64,000 bases of DNA from CAZPBC01 sp964584775 (GCA_964584775.1 CAZPBC010000005.1:1-64000), one strand, 5' to 3'. Shown: positions 45,455 to 56,085, numbered from the stretch's first letter. Notes: a model not told the origin generated them from the letters alone. Numbers and translations are program-made.

Positions 45455-46773
45455 GAGGCATTTCCTCCAAACATTTTTTGCATTTGTTTCATGTTAGGCA
45501 TGTTTTTAAAAAACTGTTTCGCCTGCTTGAATGATTTCACCAGGCGGTTGACATCGTCAATTTTTGTTCCGCTTCCACTCGCAATGCGGCGACGACGGCT
45601 TGGAACAAGCTCCACGCGCTCTTCACGCTCCTGCAATGTCATTGAAAGGATCATTGCTTCAATCTTGAAGAGCTGCTTATCATCCATCTCCATCTGCTTC
45701 ATTTGGTTCATTCCAGGAAGCATTCCGAGAAGGGATTTCATCGACCCCATCTTCTTGACCATCTGAATCTGCTTCAGGTAGTCGAGGTAGGTAAAAGTCG
45801 ACTTTCTAATTTTTTGCTCAAGTGCTTTTGCCTCTTCTTCGTCCATGTGCTCTTCAGCTTTACGGACAAGGTTGATCGTATCTCCCATTCCAAGGATACG
45901 GTCGGCCATTGAAGAGGGGTTAAAGAGCTGAATATCTTCTAAATTTTCCCCTACACACTCAAATTTTAGAGGCTTTCCTGTCACCTCTTTCACAGAGATG
46001 GCGGCTCCTCCCCTCGTGTTTCCATCGAGCATGGTGAGGATCGTTCCAGTGACTTCAAGGCGTTTATCAAATTCAGAAGCCACGTTCACGGCGTCTTGGC
46101 CAATTGTCGCATTCACCACAAAGAGCACTTCTTGAGGATTGACAATCGATTTAATTCCTTCGACCTCCTCCATCAACTGCTCATCGATGTGCAAGCGACC
46201 GGCAGTGTCTACAATCACTGCATCATAGTGGCCTTCAGTAGCAAATTTTTTCGCACTCTTTGCTGTTTGAATCGGATCGGTCGTTCCAGAAACAAAAACA
46301 TCCACCCCCACCCTTTCTCCAAGCGTTTGAAGCTGCTTGACAGCGGCAGGTCTTTGTAAATCGCAAGCAACTAAGAGAGGCTTTTTCTTCTTGTACTTCT
46401 TCTTCAAAAGGAGTGCGAGTTTTCCGGCAGTGGTTGTTTTTCCTGATCCTTGTAGACCCGCTAGAAGAACAAAAGGCAACTGCCCTGAAAGGTCCAAATC
46501 GACCTCGTCACCTCCCATCAACTCTTTTAGCTCTTCATGAACACATTTGATGAACTGCTGACCGGGTGTCACCGATTTGATCACCTCTTCACCAAGTGCC
46601 TTTTCCTTGATCCGTTTGACCAACATTTTGACAACGGTGTAGTTCACATCCGCTTCAAGTAGCGCCAAACGCACCTCACGAACAGCATCGGAGATGTTCT
46701 CTTCTGAAAGTTTTTTCTTGCCCGCAAGCTTTGAAAAAATTCCTTGGAATTGATCAGCAAGTGATTTAAGCAT
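45445..46773 (-). CDS. ffh: Signal recognition particle protein Ffh (SRP54)
   Basis: GTPase of 442 aa that targets nascent membrane proteins to the translocon. The NG domain has LAGLQGSGKTTTAGKLA and DTAGRL (VDTAGRLHIDEQLM). The C-terminal M domain is Met-rich (MLPGMNQMKQMEMDDKQ) and binds signal peptides and SRP RNA (RRRRIASGSG). Order prmC-ffh-rpsP matches Chlamydia. Confidence 0.97.
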   Translation of the reverse strand: MLKSLADQFQGIFSKLAGKKKLSEENISDAVREVRLALLEADVNYTVVKMLVKRIKEKALGEEVIKSVTPGQQFIKCVHEELKELMGGDEVDLDLSGQLPFVLLAGLQGSGKTTTAGKLALLLKKKYKKKKPLLVACDLQRPAAVKQLQTLGERVGVDVFVSGTTDPIQTAKSAKKFATEGHYDAVIVDTAGRLHIDEQLMEEVEGIKSIVNPQEVLFVVNATIGQDAVNVASEFDKRLEVTGTILTMLDGNTRGGAAISVKEVTGKPLKFECVGENLEDIQLFNPSSMADRILGMGDTINLVRKAEEHMDEEEAKALEQKIRKSTFTYLDYLKQIQMVKKMGSMKSLLGMLPGMNQMKQMEMDDKQLFKIEAMILSMTLQEREERVELVPSRRRRIASGSGTKIDDVNRLVKSFKQAKQFFKNMPNMKQMQKMFGGNASWH

Positions 46774-46802
46774 AATAATGTGGAGCTAATATACAGAAAT
46801 TT

Positions 46803-47639
46803 TCATTCATTTTCAAGGAGAAACAACCGCGGTTTGCCCGCTAAATCGCTTAAAATTTCTCCTCGACCAGAAAAAAGCTCAAGCAACTGATTTCCAAGGG
46901 TTTCACCAATCTCAAGATAGAGTCGCCCCCCGGGGTTGAGGTGAGCCTGATACTCCCTCGCGATCCGCCGGTAGAGGTCCAAACCATCCGCACCCGCCAC
47001 CAAAGCCCTTTTGGGCTCAAAATCACGGACTTTGGAATCCAGCTCTAAATACTCCTGGTCCGTCACATAAGGGGGATTGGAGACGATGATATCAAACTTT
47101 TTTCCTTTCAGGGGCTCAAAAAGGTCTCCCTGAACGAGCTCCACCTCCAGCCCTTGACGGATCTGATTGGTCTTCGCGACTCCGAGAGCCTTTTCATCGA
47201 GGTCGCTGAGGGTGACAGAGAGGTTAGGACAGGCATTTTTGATCGAGAGGCCGATACAGCCCGACCCTGTGCAAAGATCGAGCACAGAGGTGACTTTTGT
47301 CCTTTCGCTGTTCACCTCTTCAACAACTTTTTCCACAATCCATTCTGTTTCAGGACGAGGGATCAAGACGTGACGGTTGACCTCAAACTCCATATGAAAG
47401 AAGGGAACCCTCCCCTCAATGTACTGCCAAGGCTCCCCTTGAACCAACCTTTTGAGGTAGTTTCTGAGTTTTTGTAGCTCTTTAGGCTCCACAGGACGCT
47501 CAAAATCCAGGTAGAGAGTGAGGCGATCAATATTGAGGATATGCATGAGCATCCGCTCTGCATGAAAGCGTGGCGAAGGGTGCTCTTTTTGTTCGAGATA
47601 GTTTTTCGATTGTTGCAGGATCTCTTTAGTCGTCTGCAT
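46803..47639 (-). CDS. prmC: Release-factor glutamine methyltransferase PrmC
   Basis: PrmC (HemK) methylates the Gln of the GGQ motif of release factors; 278 aa. The SAM motif is [15 protein letters not shown] and the substrate motif NPPYV ([12 protein letters not shown]). The start overlaps the end of prfA, the gene for its substrate RF1, by 14 bases. Confidence 0.95.
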   Translation of the reverse strand: MQTTKEILQQSKNYLEQKEHPSPRFHAERMLMHILNIDRLTLYLDFERPVEPKELQKLRNYLKRLVQGEPWQYIEGRVPFFHMEFEVNRHVLIPRPETEWIVEKVVEEVNSERTKVTSVLDLCTGSGCIGLSIKNACPNLSVTLSDLDEKALGVAKTNQIRQGLEVELVQGDLFEPLKGKKFDIIVSNPPYVTDQEYLELDSKVRDFEPKRALVAGADGLDLYRRIAREYQAHLNPGGRLYLEIGETLGNQLLELFSGRGEILSDLAGKPRLFLLENE

Positions 47640-48702
47640 CCGAGTTGAGCTTCTTTTGATGGTAGTGTTTAACCAAACTGTTGGAAACCTCGTCTAACTC
47701 CCCATCCATCGCTCGGTCCAGGTTATAGAGTGTCAGATCGATCCGGTGGTCAGTGACGCGGTTCTGGGGGAAATTGTAGGTCCGTATCCGCTCAGAGCGG
47801 TCTCCAGTCCCCACTTGAGACTGTCTCGCGGAAGCCATCTCTTTTTCCTTCCTCAAGCGCTCCTCCTCTGCCACTTTTGCAGCAAGGAGACGGAGGGCCT
47901 TTTCACGGTTTTTGATCTGGCTTCTCTCATCCTGGCAAGCGACCACGATTCCTGTAGGGAGGTGGGTTAAACGCACAGCACTGTCAGTGGTGTTGACATG
48001 CTGTCCCCCTGCTCCTGAGGAGCGATAGGTGTCGACACGGAGGTCTTTTTCTTCGATTTTAATGACCTCATCTTCACCCGGTTCTGCAAGAGCCGCAACC
48101 GTGATGGCAGAGGTATGGACACGCCCTTGCGCCTCGGTTTCAGGAACCCGTTGAACGCGGTGCGTTCCCGCCTCATACTGCATCATCCGAAAGACATTCG
48201 GACCACTCAGGACCATGATCAGTTCTTTGAAGCCCCCTGCTTCAGATGGTGTTGAAGAGAGCACCTCTACACTCCAACCCATGCGGTCGGCAAACATACG
48301 GTACATCCGTGTCACATCACCGACAAAGAGGGCCGCTTCGTCCCCTCCTGTTCCTGCGCGGATTTCAATAATCGTGTTTTTATGGTCATTGGGGTCGGGT
48401 GGAACGAGAAGGGTTTCTAGTTCGCTGCTTTTTTTCTCGATCAGGGCATCGAGCTTCGTGAGCTCTTCTGTGAGGACCTCGCGAAACTCAGGATCCTCTT
48501 CGATCTCCAGCATCTCTCGATTTTCGACAGCCTCTTTGGTGTACTTCTCCAACTCTTCGGCACACGCTTTCACACTGGTGAGGTAGGAGTGCTCTTGGGT
48601 CAACTCACGGTAGCGCTTTTTATCGCCCAGCACATCGGGATCCCCTAGTTGTGCTTCCACTTTTTCAAGCTTTTGTAAGAGTCTAGAAACTTTTTCTTTC
48701 AT
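47626..48702 (-). CDS. prfA: Peptide chain release factor 1
   Basis: RF1 of 358 aa, terminating translation at UAA and UAG. The catalytic GGQ is in [20 protein letters not shown] near residue 235. The stop-codon tripeptide PxT is present as PET in [15 protein letters not shown], which distinguishes RF1 from RF2 (SPF). It is co-transcribed with prmC. Confidence 0.97.
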   Translation of the reverse strand: MKEKVSRLLQKLEKVEAQLGDPDVLGDKKRYRELTQEHSYLTSVKACAEELEKYTKEAVENREMLEIEEDPEFREVLTEELTKLDALIEKKSSELETLLVPPDPNDHKNTIIEIRAGTGGDEAALFVGDVTRMYRMFADRMGWSVEVLSSTPSEAGGFKELIMVLSGPNVFRMMQYEAGTHRVQRVPETEAQGRVHTSAITVAALAEPGEDEVIKIEEKDLRVDTYRSSGAGGQHVNTTDSAVRLTHLPTGIVVACQDERSQIKNREKALRLLAAKVAEEERLRKEKEMASARQSQVGTGDRSERIRTYNFPQNRVTDHRIDLTLYNLDRAMDGELDEVSNSLVKHYHQKKLNSDADD

Positions 48703-48714
48703 CGATGCTAAAAT

Positions 48715-48752
48715 GCCGCTCTATCATCCACGAAAGGTGGCTATAGAGCGGC
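48715..48752 (-). terminator. Hairpin between rpmE and prfA
   Basis: GCCGCTCTAT and ATAGAGCGGC are perfect ten-base complements. The 18 bases between them hold a second small stem (CCAC / GTGG). On the minus strand the stem is followed by ATTTTAG just before the prfA start, so it could weakly terminate or attenuate rpmE read-through. Confidence 0.5.
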
Positions 48753-48774
48753 AAGAGGTCAAGAATTTATAAAT

Positions 48775-49032
48775 TTACTTTTTGCCAGACTGTTTTGAAG
48801 CATATCGCTTACGGAACTTATCGATACGACCTTCGGTGTCTACTAGGCCTTGCTCACCAGAGAAGAACGGATGAGAATAGGCAGAGATAGAGACAGGGAA
48901 AACAGGATACTCTACACCTTCGAAAGTCTCTGTCGCTTCGCACTCCATGGCGGCACCACAGACAAACTTCTTCCCGGTAGAGGAGTCCACAAAAAGAATT
49001 TTTTGATACTTTGGGTGTTTATCTTTTTTCAT
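48775..49032 (-). CDS. rpmE: 50S ribosomal protein L31 type B
   Basis: L31 of 85 aa. The start [22 protein letters not shown] and the region [25 protein letters not shown] identify it. It lacks the four zinc-binding Cys pattern of type A, so it is a type B (zinc-independent, C-minus) form, although one CGAAMEC pair remains. First gene of the long minus-strand block ending with metG. Confidence 0.95.
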   Translation of the reverse strand: MKKDKHPKYQKILFVDSSTGKKFVCGAAMECEATETFEGVEYPVFPVSISAYSHPFFSGEQGLVDTEGRIDKFRKRYASKQSGKK

Positions 49033-49085
49033 TTTTTCTCCAATTCGTCAAATAGTTGTCAGATAATACCTGTTTCACCCCTTAC

Positions 49086-49574
49086 TTACAAGGATTTTTC
49101 AACTCGTTTCTTCTTAAAAAAACTTTGAATCATCCAGCGGGCTGGCTCCTCTAGGACTCCCCCACGCACCTTCAATTGATGAATTGGATGCGGCTCAGCA
49201 GCAAGATCCACCCAACTCCCACAAGCCCCATGCCTCAGGTCAGGAGCCCCATAGACAAGCTCTTCAACTCTGGAGAGGACCATGGCACCAAAACACATTG
49301 AACAGGGCTCAAGGGTGCAGTAGAGCTTTGCTCCCTCTAGGCGCCAATTCTCTACCGAGTTGGCAGCGGCCGTAATCGCCAGCATCTCCGCATGGGCCGT
49401 CGCATCTCTCAACATTTCCACCTGATTGTGCCCTCTAGCAATGACACGCCCCTCTTTCACAACGACAGCCCCGATGGGAACTTCATCCTTTTTGAATGCT
49501 TTCTGCGCCTCTTTCAGCGCCTCAAGCATCCATTTCTCATCGTCGTTTTGAGGTTGAATCTGATGGAGTTCCAT
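49086..49574 (-). CDS. tadA: tRNA-specific adenosine deaminase TadA
   Basis: Zinc deaminase of 162 aa making inosine at the wobble position of tRNA-Arg. The active site is HAE (His61, Glu63 in ATAHAEML) with PCSMC (Cys91, Cys94). The frame is open up to 49763, but the ATG at 49574 gives the normal family length and has GGAGG 11 bases upstream; the extra 63 residues upstream are not deaminase-like. It is divergent from the small ORF at 49682. Confidence 0.92.
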   Translation of the reverse strand: MELHQIQPQNDDEKWMLEALKEAQKAFKKDEVPIGAVVVKEGRVIARGHNQVEMLRDATAHAEMLAITAAANSVENWRLEGAKLYCTLEPCSMCFGAMVLSRVEELVYGAPDLRHGACGSWVDLAAEPHPIHQLKVRGGVLEEPARWMIQSFFKKKRVEKSL

Positions 49575-49681
49575 TAGGCCCGTTGCCTCCACATAGCTTG
49601 AATAAGCCGATGGTCCACAATCCTTTTCCTTTTTAGCCAGGTCGTATATAAGGAGGTAGTGTAAGACAACAGTGAATTTTA

Positions 49682-49933
49682 ATGGGCAAAAGACACGAAT
49701 ACTTCTATGGAAAACCCGTTCTCGAAGAGAGAGAACAGGAGTATATAGAGAAAATTCTATCAAAATACCGATCAGAAACAGCCTCCCCCGAACTCAAAAA
49801 AAAAATTTGGGATGAACTCCAGCATGAAAAGCATCTTGGAAACATCACCATCCCCTTCAAGGTCGTTTACCGCCACGACGCCTACGGAAAGTACCCCGAC
49901 GCGATCGAAGTCATTCTAGATACGAAACTCTAA
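49682..49933 (+). CDS. Small conserved-looking protein of unknown function
   Basis: Protein of 83 aa, strongly charged, beginning MGKRHEYFYGKPVLEEREQEY and ending with beta-strand-like ITIPFKVVYRHDAYGKYPDAIEV (quoted in part). No family is recognised. GGAGG lies about 25 bases before the ATG, with no better site closer. It lies between tadA and rpsO; Chlamydia genomes also have a small hypothetical gene beside tadA, so it may be a lineage-conserved protein. Confidence 0.7.
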   Translation: MGKRHEYFYGKPVLEEREQEYIEKILSKYRSETASPELKKKIWDELQHEKHLGNITIPFKVVYRHDAYGKYPDAIEVILDTKL

Positions 49934-50053
49934 GTAGGAAGCTCTAGATTTAAATGTGGATTTCATGCTATCATAGGGCCACTAAATCAATATCCACTGA
50001 CTGCCGTCGTTTTAAAATTCGTTTTATACGACTCTAACCTCAAAAGGAATGCA

Positions 50054-50323
50054 ATGTCATTAGATAAAGGCACCAAAGAAGAAATCACTAAGAAATTCCA
50101 ACTCCACGAAAAAGATACCGGTTCTGCAGACGTTCAAATTGCGATTTTAACTGAGAGAATCACTGAGCTGACCGAACACCTGAAGCAGTCTCCAAAAGAC
50201 CACGCTTCCAGACTCTCCCTACTCAAGCTCGTAGGCCAAAGACGACGCCTTCTAGACTATCTCAACTCTACAGACACCAAGCGTTACCAAGCCCTCATCA
50301 AGAAGCTCAAGCTCCGTCGATAA
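50054..50323 (+). CDS. rpsO: 30S ribosomal protein S15
   Basis: S15 of 89 aa, a primary 16S rRNA-binding protein. Typical segments are [37 protein letters not shown] and [26 protein letters not shown] precedes the ATG. It is followed by a strong terminator, so it is separate from pnp, which usually follows rpsO directly. Confidence 0.97.
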   Translation: MSLDKGTKEEITKKFQLHEKDTGSADVQIAILTERITELTEHLKQSPKDHASRLSLLKLVGQRRRLLDYLNSTDTKRYQALIKKLKLRR

Positions 50324-50354
50324 GCGCTCCTCAACGCACTGTAAAAAATATTTT

Positions 50355-50380
50355 AAAGCTGGCATTTGCCAGCTTTTTTT
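50355..50380 (+). terminator. Rho-independent terminator of rpsO
   Basis: AAAGCTGGC and GCCAGCTTT form a nine-base stem with a four-base loop, ending in seven T. Confidence 0.8.
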
Positions 50381-50425
50381 GTCACTAGCGTGGGTATTTC
50401 ATGAAAAATCCAGGCTAAAAATAAA

Positions 50426-50446
50426 ATACCGTAAAAAATACGGTAT
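50426..50446 (+). promoter_or_regulatory. Perfect palindrome, candidate operator
   Basis: ATACCGTA and TACGGTAT are perfect complements around five A, 55 bases before the TTG start of the membrane-protein gene and just past the rpsO terminator. It has no T tract. TATATATGA overlaps its right side, so a protein bound here could cover a promoter. Confidence 0.35.
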
Positions 50447-50501
50447 ATATGACAATCCACAAATGTTAAAATTTCTACTTTATACGATGTAGGAGAACTG
50501 T

Positions 50502-50876
50502 TTGGTTCGTTTTAATCACCTCAATCTTTTGATGTCTAACACCTTAGCAACTTGCAAAGGATGCGATTTTCCAATCCGCGGCGCTCTCATGATCGCAGGT
50601 TGTGTGATGATCGGTTTTGGGGTGAAGCTTCTTGCCAAAGCGCTCACTCAAGACAAAATGAGTCACAAAGGAGCACTGCAGCGCCATCTCATTGAATTTA
50701 CTGCTGCCTTGATCCTCTCTGGAGCGACCTCACTATTGGTTGTCTTCATCACCGGTTTCGAGGTCAACATGAGCACCGTTTTCACTGCGTTCATCTGGAT
50801 GCTGATCCCCTCCGTCTTAGATTTCTACCTCTCTTGGATAATGCCCCCATCCGAAAATCGCTCTTCGGATTTGTGA
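50502..50876 (+). CDS. Small membrane protein of unknown function, probable TTG start
   Basis: Protein of 124 aa with three hydrophobic segments (about 28-48, 63-87 and 92-113). Not recognised. The frame can start at an ATG at 50532, but that has no ribosome binding site, while the TTG at 50502 has AGGAGA five bases upstream, so TTG is preferred. It is inserted between rpsO and pnp, which are usually neighbours. A CKGC pair near residue 20 could bind a metal or form a disulfide. Confidence 0.65.
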   Translation: MVRFNHLNLLMSNTLATCKGCDFPIRGALMIAGCVMIGFGVKLLAKALTQDKMSHKGALQRHLIEFTAALILSGATSLLVVFITGFEVNMSTVFTAFIWMLIPSVLDFYLSWIMPPSENRSSDL

Positions 50877-51022
50877 ACCCTCTCCTCCCCTTGCAAAATA
50901 GTCATGATATAGGAGAAAATAGATCTACTTGGGAGTTGAGATGGAATTGAAATCAGACAATTCTTTTTGAAACTCATTCGAAAAGAACTCTCTGAATTCA
51001 CTTCAAGTCTCTCATCTCCTAA

Positions 51023-51050
51023 GAATTACGGGATTTTCCGTACCCAATTC
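51023..51050 (+). promoter_or_regulatory. Possible leader hairpin of pnp
   Basis: GAATT-ACGG and CCGT-ACCC-AATTC can pair with an internal loop in the 27 to 54 bases before the pnp ATG. E. coli pnp is autoregulated through a leader stem-loop; whether this one acts likewise is only an inference. Confidence 0.3.
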
Positions 51051-51076
51051 AAATTTCAAATTAAGGAGATGCATTC

Positions 51077-53173
51077 ATGCATAGAGAAATCTTAAATTTT
51101 AAACTAGGTGACAAAGAAATTAGCTTTGAAACCGGTAAAATTGCTAGACAGGCAAATGGATCTGTTTTGGTTAAAATGGGAGACTCCTATGTCTTCTCGG
51201 CTGCCTGTGCTGCAGAAAAGCCTCAAGAAGGCATTGACTTCTTCCCCCTAAGGATCGACTACCAAGAGAAGTTCTCTTCTGCTGGTAAGACCCTTGGAGG
51301 ATACTTAAAGCGAGAAGGCCGTCCTTCTGAGAAAGAAATCCTCACCTGCCGCCTCATTGACCGCCCTCTTCGCCCCATGTTTGAAGATGGCTATTACAAT
51401 GAAGTTCAAATTCTCAACTATGTTTGGTCCTATGATGGAGTCCACTCTACAGAACCTCTCGCGATCTGCGCTGCTTCAGCAGCTCTTGTCATTTCTGACA
51501 TTCCTCTGAAGAAGCCTATCGGAGCTGTTCGTGTCGGCCGACTTGATGGAAAGTTTGTCATCAACCCCACTGTTCAAGAGCAAGAAACATCTGACCTCGA
51601 CCTCGTGATCGCTGGTACAGAGGATGCGGTCTTGATGATTGAAGGTTACTGCGACTTCCTCACAGAAGATGAGGTCATCCAGTCTATTGAAGCTGGACAT
51701 GAAGCGATCAAGGTGATCTGCCAACATCTTAGCCACTGGCAGAAGACGATTGGTAAAGAAAAGAACCTATCCACCCTTCTCCCCCCTCCGTCAGATGAGG
51801 TCTTCACTGCTGTCAAAGAGGCCATCGGTGACCAGCTCACCTGCCTCCGGATCAAGGACAAGGAAGAGAGAGAAGAGGCGACTTCTAAAATGAAAGAAAC
51901 GCTTCTGGAAAAGCTTTGCCCAGAAGAGGGTGCTCAGTTTGATGAGTCGGAAGTCAAGTTTGCGTTCAAGAAGGTCCAGTCTGACTACATGCGCGATATG
52001 ATCCTGAATGAAGGAGTGCGAACGGATGGACGAAAGACCACCGATATCCGCCCCATTGACATTGAGCTTTCTCTTCTTCCCCGCGTTCACGGTTCTGCTC
52101 TCTTCACGCGAGGAGAGACCCAGTCTGTGGCCGTCTGTACGCTCGGAGGAGAGACCATGGGACAGCGTTTCGAAAGCCTCGATGGTGAAGGCGCTAAACG
52201 CTTCTACCTACAGTACTCTTTCCCTCCCTTCTCCGTAGGAGAAGTCGGACGTGCAGGTCCTCCAGGACGCCGAGAAATCGGACATGGAAAGCTCGCGGAG
52301 CGCGCATTGATGCACGTCATCCCTACAAAAGAGGACTTCCCCTACATCATCCGCGTAGAGTCTAACATCACAGAGTCCAATGGATCTTCTTCCATGGCTT
52401 CGGTTTGTGGTGGATGTCTTGCCCTGATGAATGCAGGAGTCCCTGTGAGGAAGCCCGTTTCTGGGATCGCGATGGGATTGATTTTAGAAAAAGACAAGCA
52501 CACCATCCTTTCTGACATCCTTGGTTTGGAAGATGCGCTTGGTGACATGGACTTTAAAATCACCGGTGACCAAGAGGGCATCACTGCTTTCCAAATGGAC
52601 ATCAAGGTAGAGGGAATCACGATTGAGATCATGAAATCTGCTCTTGCTCAAGCGAAAGAGGGACGTGTGCACATCTTGAACAAAATGCTCGAAGCTTCCC
52701 CCACACACGCTGAAGACGTTTCAATCTACGCTCCAAGGATTGTATCAATCCAAGTTAAACAGAGCCAGATTGGAACCATTATCGGCCCTGGTGGAAAGCA
52801 AATCCGTGCCATCACTGAAGAAACCGGTGTACAGATCGATATCAACGACGATGGAATCGTCAGCATTGCTTCAAATGATAAAGAGGCACTTGAAAAGGCC
52901 GTCTCGATTGTTGAAGGTCTCGTCGCTGAAGTGGAAGAAGGAAAGACCTACGACGGGACGATCAAGAAGATCATGCCTTTTGGCCTCTTCGTTGAAGTCC
53001 TACCAGGTAAAGAAGGCCTCTGCCACATCTCAGAATATGATCTTAAGCGCATCGAAGACTTAAACGATGTCGTGAAAGAGGGTGACAAGATCACCGTCAA
53101 AGTTCTAGAGATTGGAAAGGATGGCAAAGTCCGCCTGAGCCGTAAAGCTCTACTGAAAAAGGCAAGTGCTTAA
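51077..53173 (+). CDS. pnp: Polyribonucleotide nucleotidyltransferase (PNPase)
   Basis: Phosphorolytic 3'-5' exoribonuclease of 698 aa, part of mRNA decay. Two RNase PH domains (about 1-230 and 305-540; the second has SGGETQ-like FTRGETQSVAV and DALGDMDFKITGD) are followed by a KH domain (IIGPGGKQIRAITEETGVQIDI, near 560) and an S1 domain (MPFGLFVEVLPGKEGLCHISE, near 640). AAGGAG precedes the ATG. Confidence 0.97.
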   Translation: MHREILNFKLGDKEISFETGKIARQANGSVLVKMGDSYVFSAACAAEKPQEGIDFFPLRIDYQEKFSSAGKTLGGYLKREGRPSEKEILTCRLIDRPLRPMFEDGYYNEVQILNYVWSYDGVHSTEPLAICAASAALVISDIPLKKPIGAVRVGRLDGKFVINPTVQEQETSDLDLVIAGTEDAVLMIEGYCDFLTEDEVIQSIEAGHEAIKVICQHLSHWQKTIGKEKNLSTLLPPPSDEVFTAVKEAIGDQLTCLRIKDKEEREEATSKMKETLLEKLCPEEGAQFDESEVKFAFKKVQSDYMRDMILNEGVRTDGRKTTDIRPIDIELSLLPRVHGSALFTRGETQSVAVCTLGGETMGQRFESLDGEGAKRFYLQYSFPPFSVGEVGRAGPPGRREIGHGKLAERALMHVIPTKEDFPYIIRVESNITESNGSSSMASVCGGCLALMNAGVPVRKPVSGIAMGLILEKDKHTILSDILGLEDALGDMDFKITGDQEGITAFQMDIKVEGITIEIMKSALAQAKEGRVHILNKMLEASPTHAEDVSIYAPRIVSIQVKQSQIGTIIGPGGKQIRAITEETGVQIDINDDGIVSIASNDKEALEKAVSIVEGLVAEVEEGKTYDGTIKKIMPFGLFVEVLPGKEGLCHISEYDLKRIEDLNDVVKEGDKITVKVLEIGKDGKVRLSRKALLKKASA

Positions 53174-53195
53174 ACCACTTGCCCGGTTCGTGAGC

Positions 53196-53230
53196 AAAAA
53201 AAGACCGCTATTTCAGCGGTCTTTTTTTTT
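53196..53230. terminator. Bidirectional terminator between pnp and ftsH
   Basis: AAAAAAAGACCGCT and AGCGGTCTTTTTTT form a 14-base stem with a five-base loop. T runs at the end on both strands let it serve both convergent genes. Confidence 0.85.
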
Positions 53231-53252
53231 GGGATAATTTTTGGAATCCAGG

Positions 53253-56009
53253 TTATGCAGTGGCATTTCCCTCTTGACCAGTCAGAGGACGCTCCACTCG
53301 GTTGTCATCCGAGGACTCCTCTTCAGGTGGGGGTGGTGGAGGACGTTTATGAAGCTCTTCTTGCTTCTTCAGACGAAGCTTCTTCTCTGCGTCATCCCAA
53401 CGGCCTTCCATAATGATTTGGAGATCTTCTGAATCGAGAGTTTCATACTCCATGAGGAGGTTCGCCATCAACTCTAGCTTCTCACGGTTTTCCTTAATGA
53501 TACGGATCGCGGTGGTGTTCGCCTCATCGAGAATATCTCTCACCTCTTTGTCGATCTCTTTAGCTGTCTCTTCAGAGTATTTCTTCTCGTGGTACCCTTG
53601 GATACCGAGGTATGAGCCAGACTCGCTGCGCTCATCATAAGCCACCGTTCCCAATTTCTCACTCATTCCCCATTCGCAAACCATGCTTCTCGCGATATGA
53701 GTCGCTTGCTCAATGTCTTGCTTTGCTCCCGAAGAGATATCGCCGACAAAGACATCCTCAGCGCAGCGTCCACCCATGAGCACCGCAAGCTGATCAATGA
53801 GCTCTTTTTTCCAGTAACTCACGCGGTTTTTCTTTGGTAGGAACATGGTTGCACCGAGAGACATCCCTCGAGGAATGATGGTCACCTTATCGATAGGATC
53901 GCCGTGCTCGACCACCAAGCCGACAACGGTATGTCCTGCTTCGTGGTATGCTGTCGTCTTCTTCTCGTTCTCATCGAGCTCCATGGAGCGTCTTTCTTTT
54001 CCATAGAGCACTTTGTCGCGGGCTTCCATACACTCCTGCATCGTCACAGCAGTACGCCCTTTACGAGCAGCGATGAGTGCTGCTTCGTTCAACATGTTCC
54101 CCAGGTCTGCACCAGAAGAACCAGGAGTTCCACGTGCAATCGCCATTAGATCGACGGAGCTGTCCATTTTGATTTTCTTAGCGTGGACTTTGAGAATCTC
54201 AAAACGCCCTTTGATATCGGGGAGAGGAATCGCAACGTTGCGGTCGAAACGGCCAGGGCGGAGTAGCGCTTTATCAAGGACATCCGGTCTGTTGGTGGCA
54301 GCCATGATGATGACCCCCTCATTGGGATCGAAACCATCCATCTCGACAAGGAGTTGGTTGAGTGTCTGTTCACGCTCATCGTGTCCCCCACCGATGCCTG
54401 CGCCTCTATGGCGTCCGACAGCATCGATCTCGTCAATAAAGATGATGCAAGGAGCATTTTTCTTCGCTTGGTCAAAGAGGTCTCGAATACGGCTTGCACC
54501 GACACCGACGAACATTTCGACAAAGTCTGAGCCGGAAATCGAGAAGAAGGGTCGTTCAGCTTCACCTGCCACCGCACGGGCGGTGAGGGTCTTACCGGTA
54601 CCAGGGGAACCCACCAAGAGCACCCCTTTAGGAATCCGCCCTCCTAAAGCCGTGAACTTCTTCGGGTTTTTCAAAAAGTCGACAATTTCTTCCAGTTCTT
54701 CTAGAGATTCATCGATCCCCGCTACATCCTTAAAGGTGACGCGGTTCTCCCCTTTTGGTTGAACCATCTTCGCAGGTGACTTGCCGAAGCTCATCGCACC
54801 AGATCCAACACCCTTCACCTGTCTTGCAAAAAGCATGTAAAGGACAAGAAGAACAGAAAAGGCAATGAGTGCCGGGAAAAGGTAGCTGAGGTATTTCGGT
54901 GGTGGCTCTTCACTTCGAAATTTCTTTTCCAGAACTGCATTGAGAGGCTGGTCGGGAGCTTTGAAGTAGCCACCTCGGTTCTTCTCAAACGCGGCCCACT
55001 CATCTTTTGCCACTAAAAACCACTGGCGGTACGCTTCAGCATCTTGGCGTGAAAGCGCCCTTGTAGAAAGCTCTTTATTGTTGAAAAACCAGATCACGCC
55101 GGTGACGCTGTTCTGAGCTTTTTTCAACAGCACTTGGTTCGTGTCCAACTTTGTCATCAACTGATCATACTTTGAGAGCTCGTCTTTGTAGTTTCTGACG
55201 GAACGGAGTTGGTTCAACCTCGCGCCTTGATCCAGACTTCCGATCTGCACTGAGATGTCTGTCAACGCAGCGAGAGCTTTCGAATAGATCGCAGTCTGCT
55301 GGTCTACTGTCTTACCAGGTTGAAAAGCAGATTGAACTTCTTTTCGGATATCTCTGAGTTGATTTTTGATTTTTTGATTTCCGATCCCTAGAGTCGGTGA
55401 GCGGAAGGCATCCACCAGTTCAGCTAGCTCTTTTCCAGTCGCAGTCGAAGCCGTCTCAGAAGGAGAAGCCTTCAGTTTGGCTAGGCTTGCCTTCACTTGG
55501 TCAATGCTCGGTGTTTTTCGGTCGGAGAGGGTCCTGACGACGATAGCGCCCTCGCCATCACGTAGAGAAGGCAGCTCCTCTACAACAGTGAATCCTGTAG
55601 GAGGAATGGCGCTGTTAGAGAGATGAAGGTAGAGGTCTGTCGCATCATCAATCTTGCCTCGCAGCTGAGTCAGCTCGCCCTCAAGTCGCTCTTTCTCAGC
55701 CTTATACTCATGATTTTGATTCAAAAGCTCGAGATATTTAAAGCGTTTCTTCCCTGCGTCAGTCTTCTTTTCCCTAAATTTTCCTGAAAAGGTGACTAAA
55801 TTGTCATTGATAGCAGTCTTTCGACTATCCTCGGGCTGGATCAAATCCAGATTGACTAAAGACTCCAACTGATAACTGAAGGAGATCTTCGCCGTCTTGA
55901 CATCGAGGAAGTTTTGCATCAACAAGACCACGAAAAAAGCAACGATCACAAAAAGAATGAAGTTGCCTGGCATTGTTTTTTTGGGATCTGGGCTATTTGA
56001 ATCGCTCAT
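53253..56009 (-). CDS. ftsH: ATP-dependent zinc metalloprotease FtsH
   Basis: Membrane AAA protease of 918 aa. The first hydrophobic helix is at about 15-32. A long periplasmic region (about 35-375) follows, much longer than the approximately 75 residues of E. coli FtsH. The second helix is near 378-398 ([19 protein letters not shown]), then the AAA domain with [19 protein letters not shown] and [11 protein letters not shown], and the zinc site HEAGH in [11 protein letters not shown]. The long form is typical of chlamydiae. The C-terminus is Pro- and Glu-rich. It lies downstream of a possible promoter at 56058-56085. Confidence 0.96.
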   Translation of the reverse strand: MSDSNSPDPKKTMPGNFILFVIVAFFVVLLMQNFLDVKTAKISFSYQLESLVNLDLIQPEDSRKTAINDNLVTFSGKFREKKTDAGKKRFKYLELLNQNHEYKAEKERLEGELTQLRGKIDDATDLYLHLSNSAIPPTGFTVVEELPSLRDGEGAIVVRTLSDRKTPSIDQVKASLAKLKASPSETASTATGKELAELVDAFRSPTLGIGNQKIKNQLRDIRKEVQSAFQPGKTVDQQTAIYSKALAALTDISVQIGSLDQGARLNQLRSVRNYKDELSKYDQLMTKLDTNQVLLKKAQNSVTGVIWFFNNKELSTRALSRQDAEAYRQWFLVAKDEWAAFEKNRGGYFKAPDQPLNAVLEKKFRSEEPPPKYLSYLFPALIAFSVLLVLYMLFARQVKGVGSGAMSFGKSPAKMVQPKGENRVTFKDVAGIDESLEELEEIVDFLKNPKKFTALGGRIPKGVLLVGSPGTGKTLTARAVAGEAERPFFSISGSDFVEMFVGVGASRIRDLFDQAKKNAPCIIFIDEIDAVGRHRGAGIGGGHDEREQTLNQLLVEMDGFDPNEGVIIMAATNRPDVLDKALLRPGRFDRNVAIPLPDIKGRFEILKVHAKKIKMDSSVDLMAIARGTPGSSGADLGNMLNEAALIAARKGRTAVTMQECMEARDKVLYGKERRSMELDENEKKTTAYHEAGHTVVGLVVEHGDPIDKVTIIPRGMSLGATMFLPKKNRVSYWKKELIDQLAVLMGGRCAEDVFVGDISSGAKQDIEQATHIARSMVCEWGMSEKLGTVAYDERSESGSYLGIQGYHEKKYSEETAKEIDKEVRDILDEANTTAIRIIKENREKLELMANLLMEYETLDSEDLQIIMEGRWDDAEKKLRLKKQEELHKRPPPPPPEEESSDDNRVERPLTGQEGNATA

Positions 56010-56057
56010 AATACACTACTATCATTGGCTTTGAAAAGAGTTACAAAAAAGTGTAAA

Positions 56058-56085
56058 ATTATCATAAACGTCTATTGATTTCCAA
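56058..56085 (-). promoter_or_regulatory. Possible promoter of ftsH
   Basis: On the minus strand TTGGAA and GATAAT are 16 bases apart, about 50 bases before the ftsH ATG, in the gap after tilS. Confidence 0.4.

Noticed and set aside
49575..49763. Upstream extension of tadA
   Set aside because: The deaminase family starts near 49574; extra residues overlap the divergent gene's region and lack conservation.
50944..50963. GAATTG/CAATTC stem followed by five T after the 124-aa membrane gene
   Set aside because: Only six base pairs, all weak but one; too weak to call a terminator.
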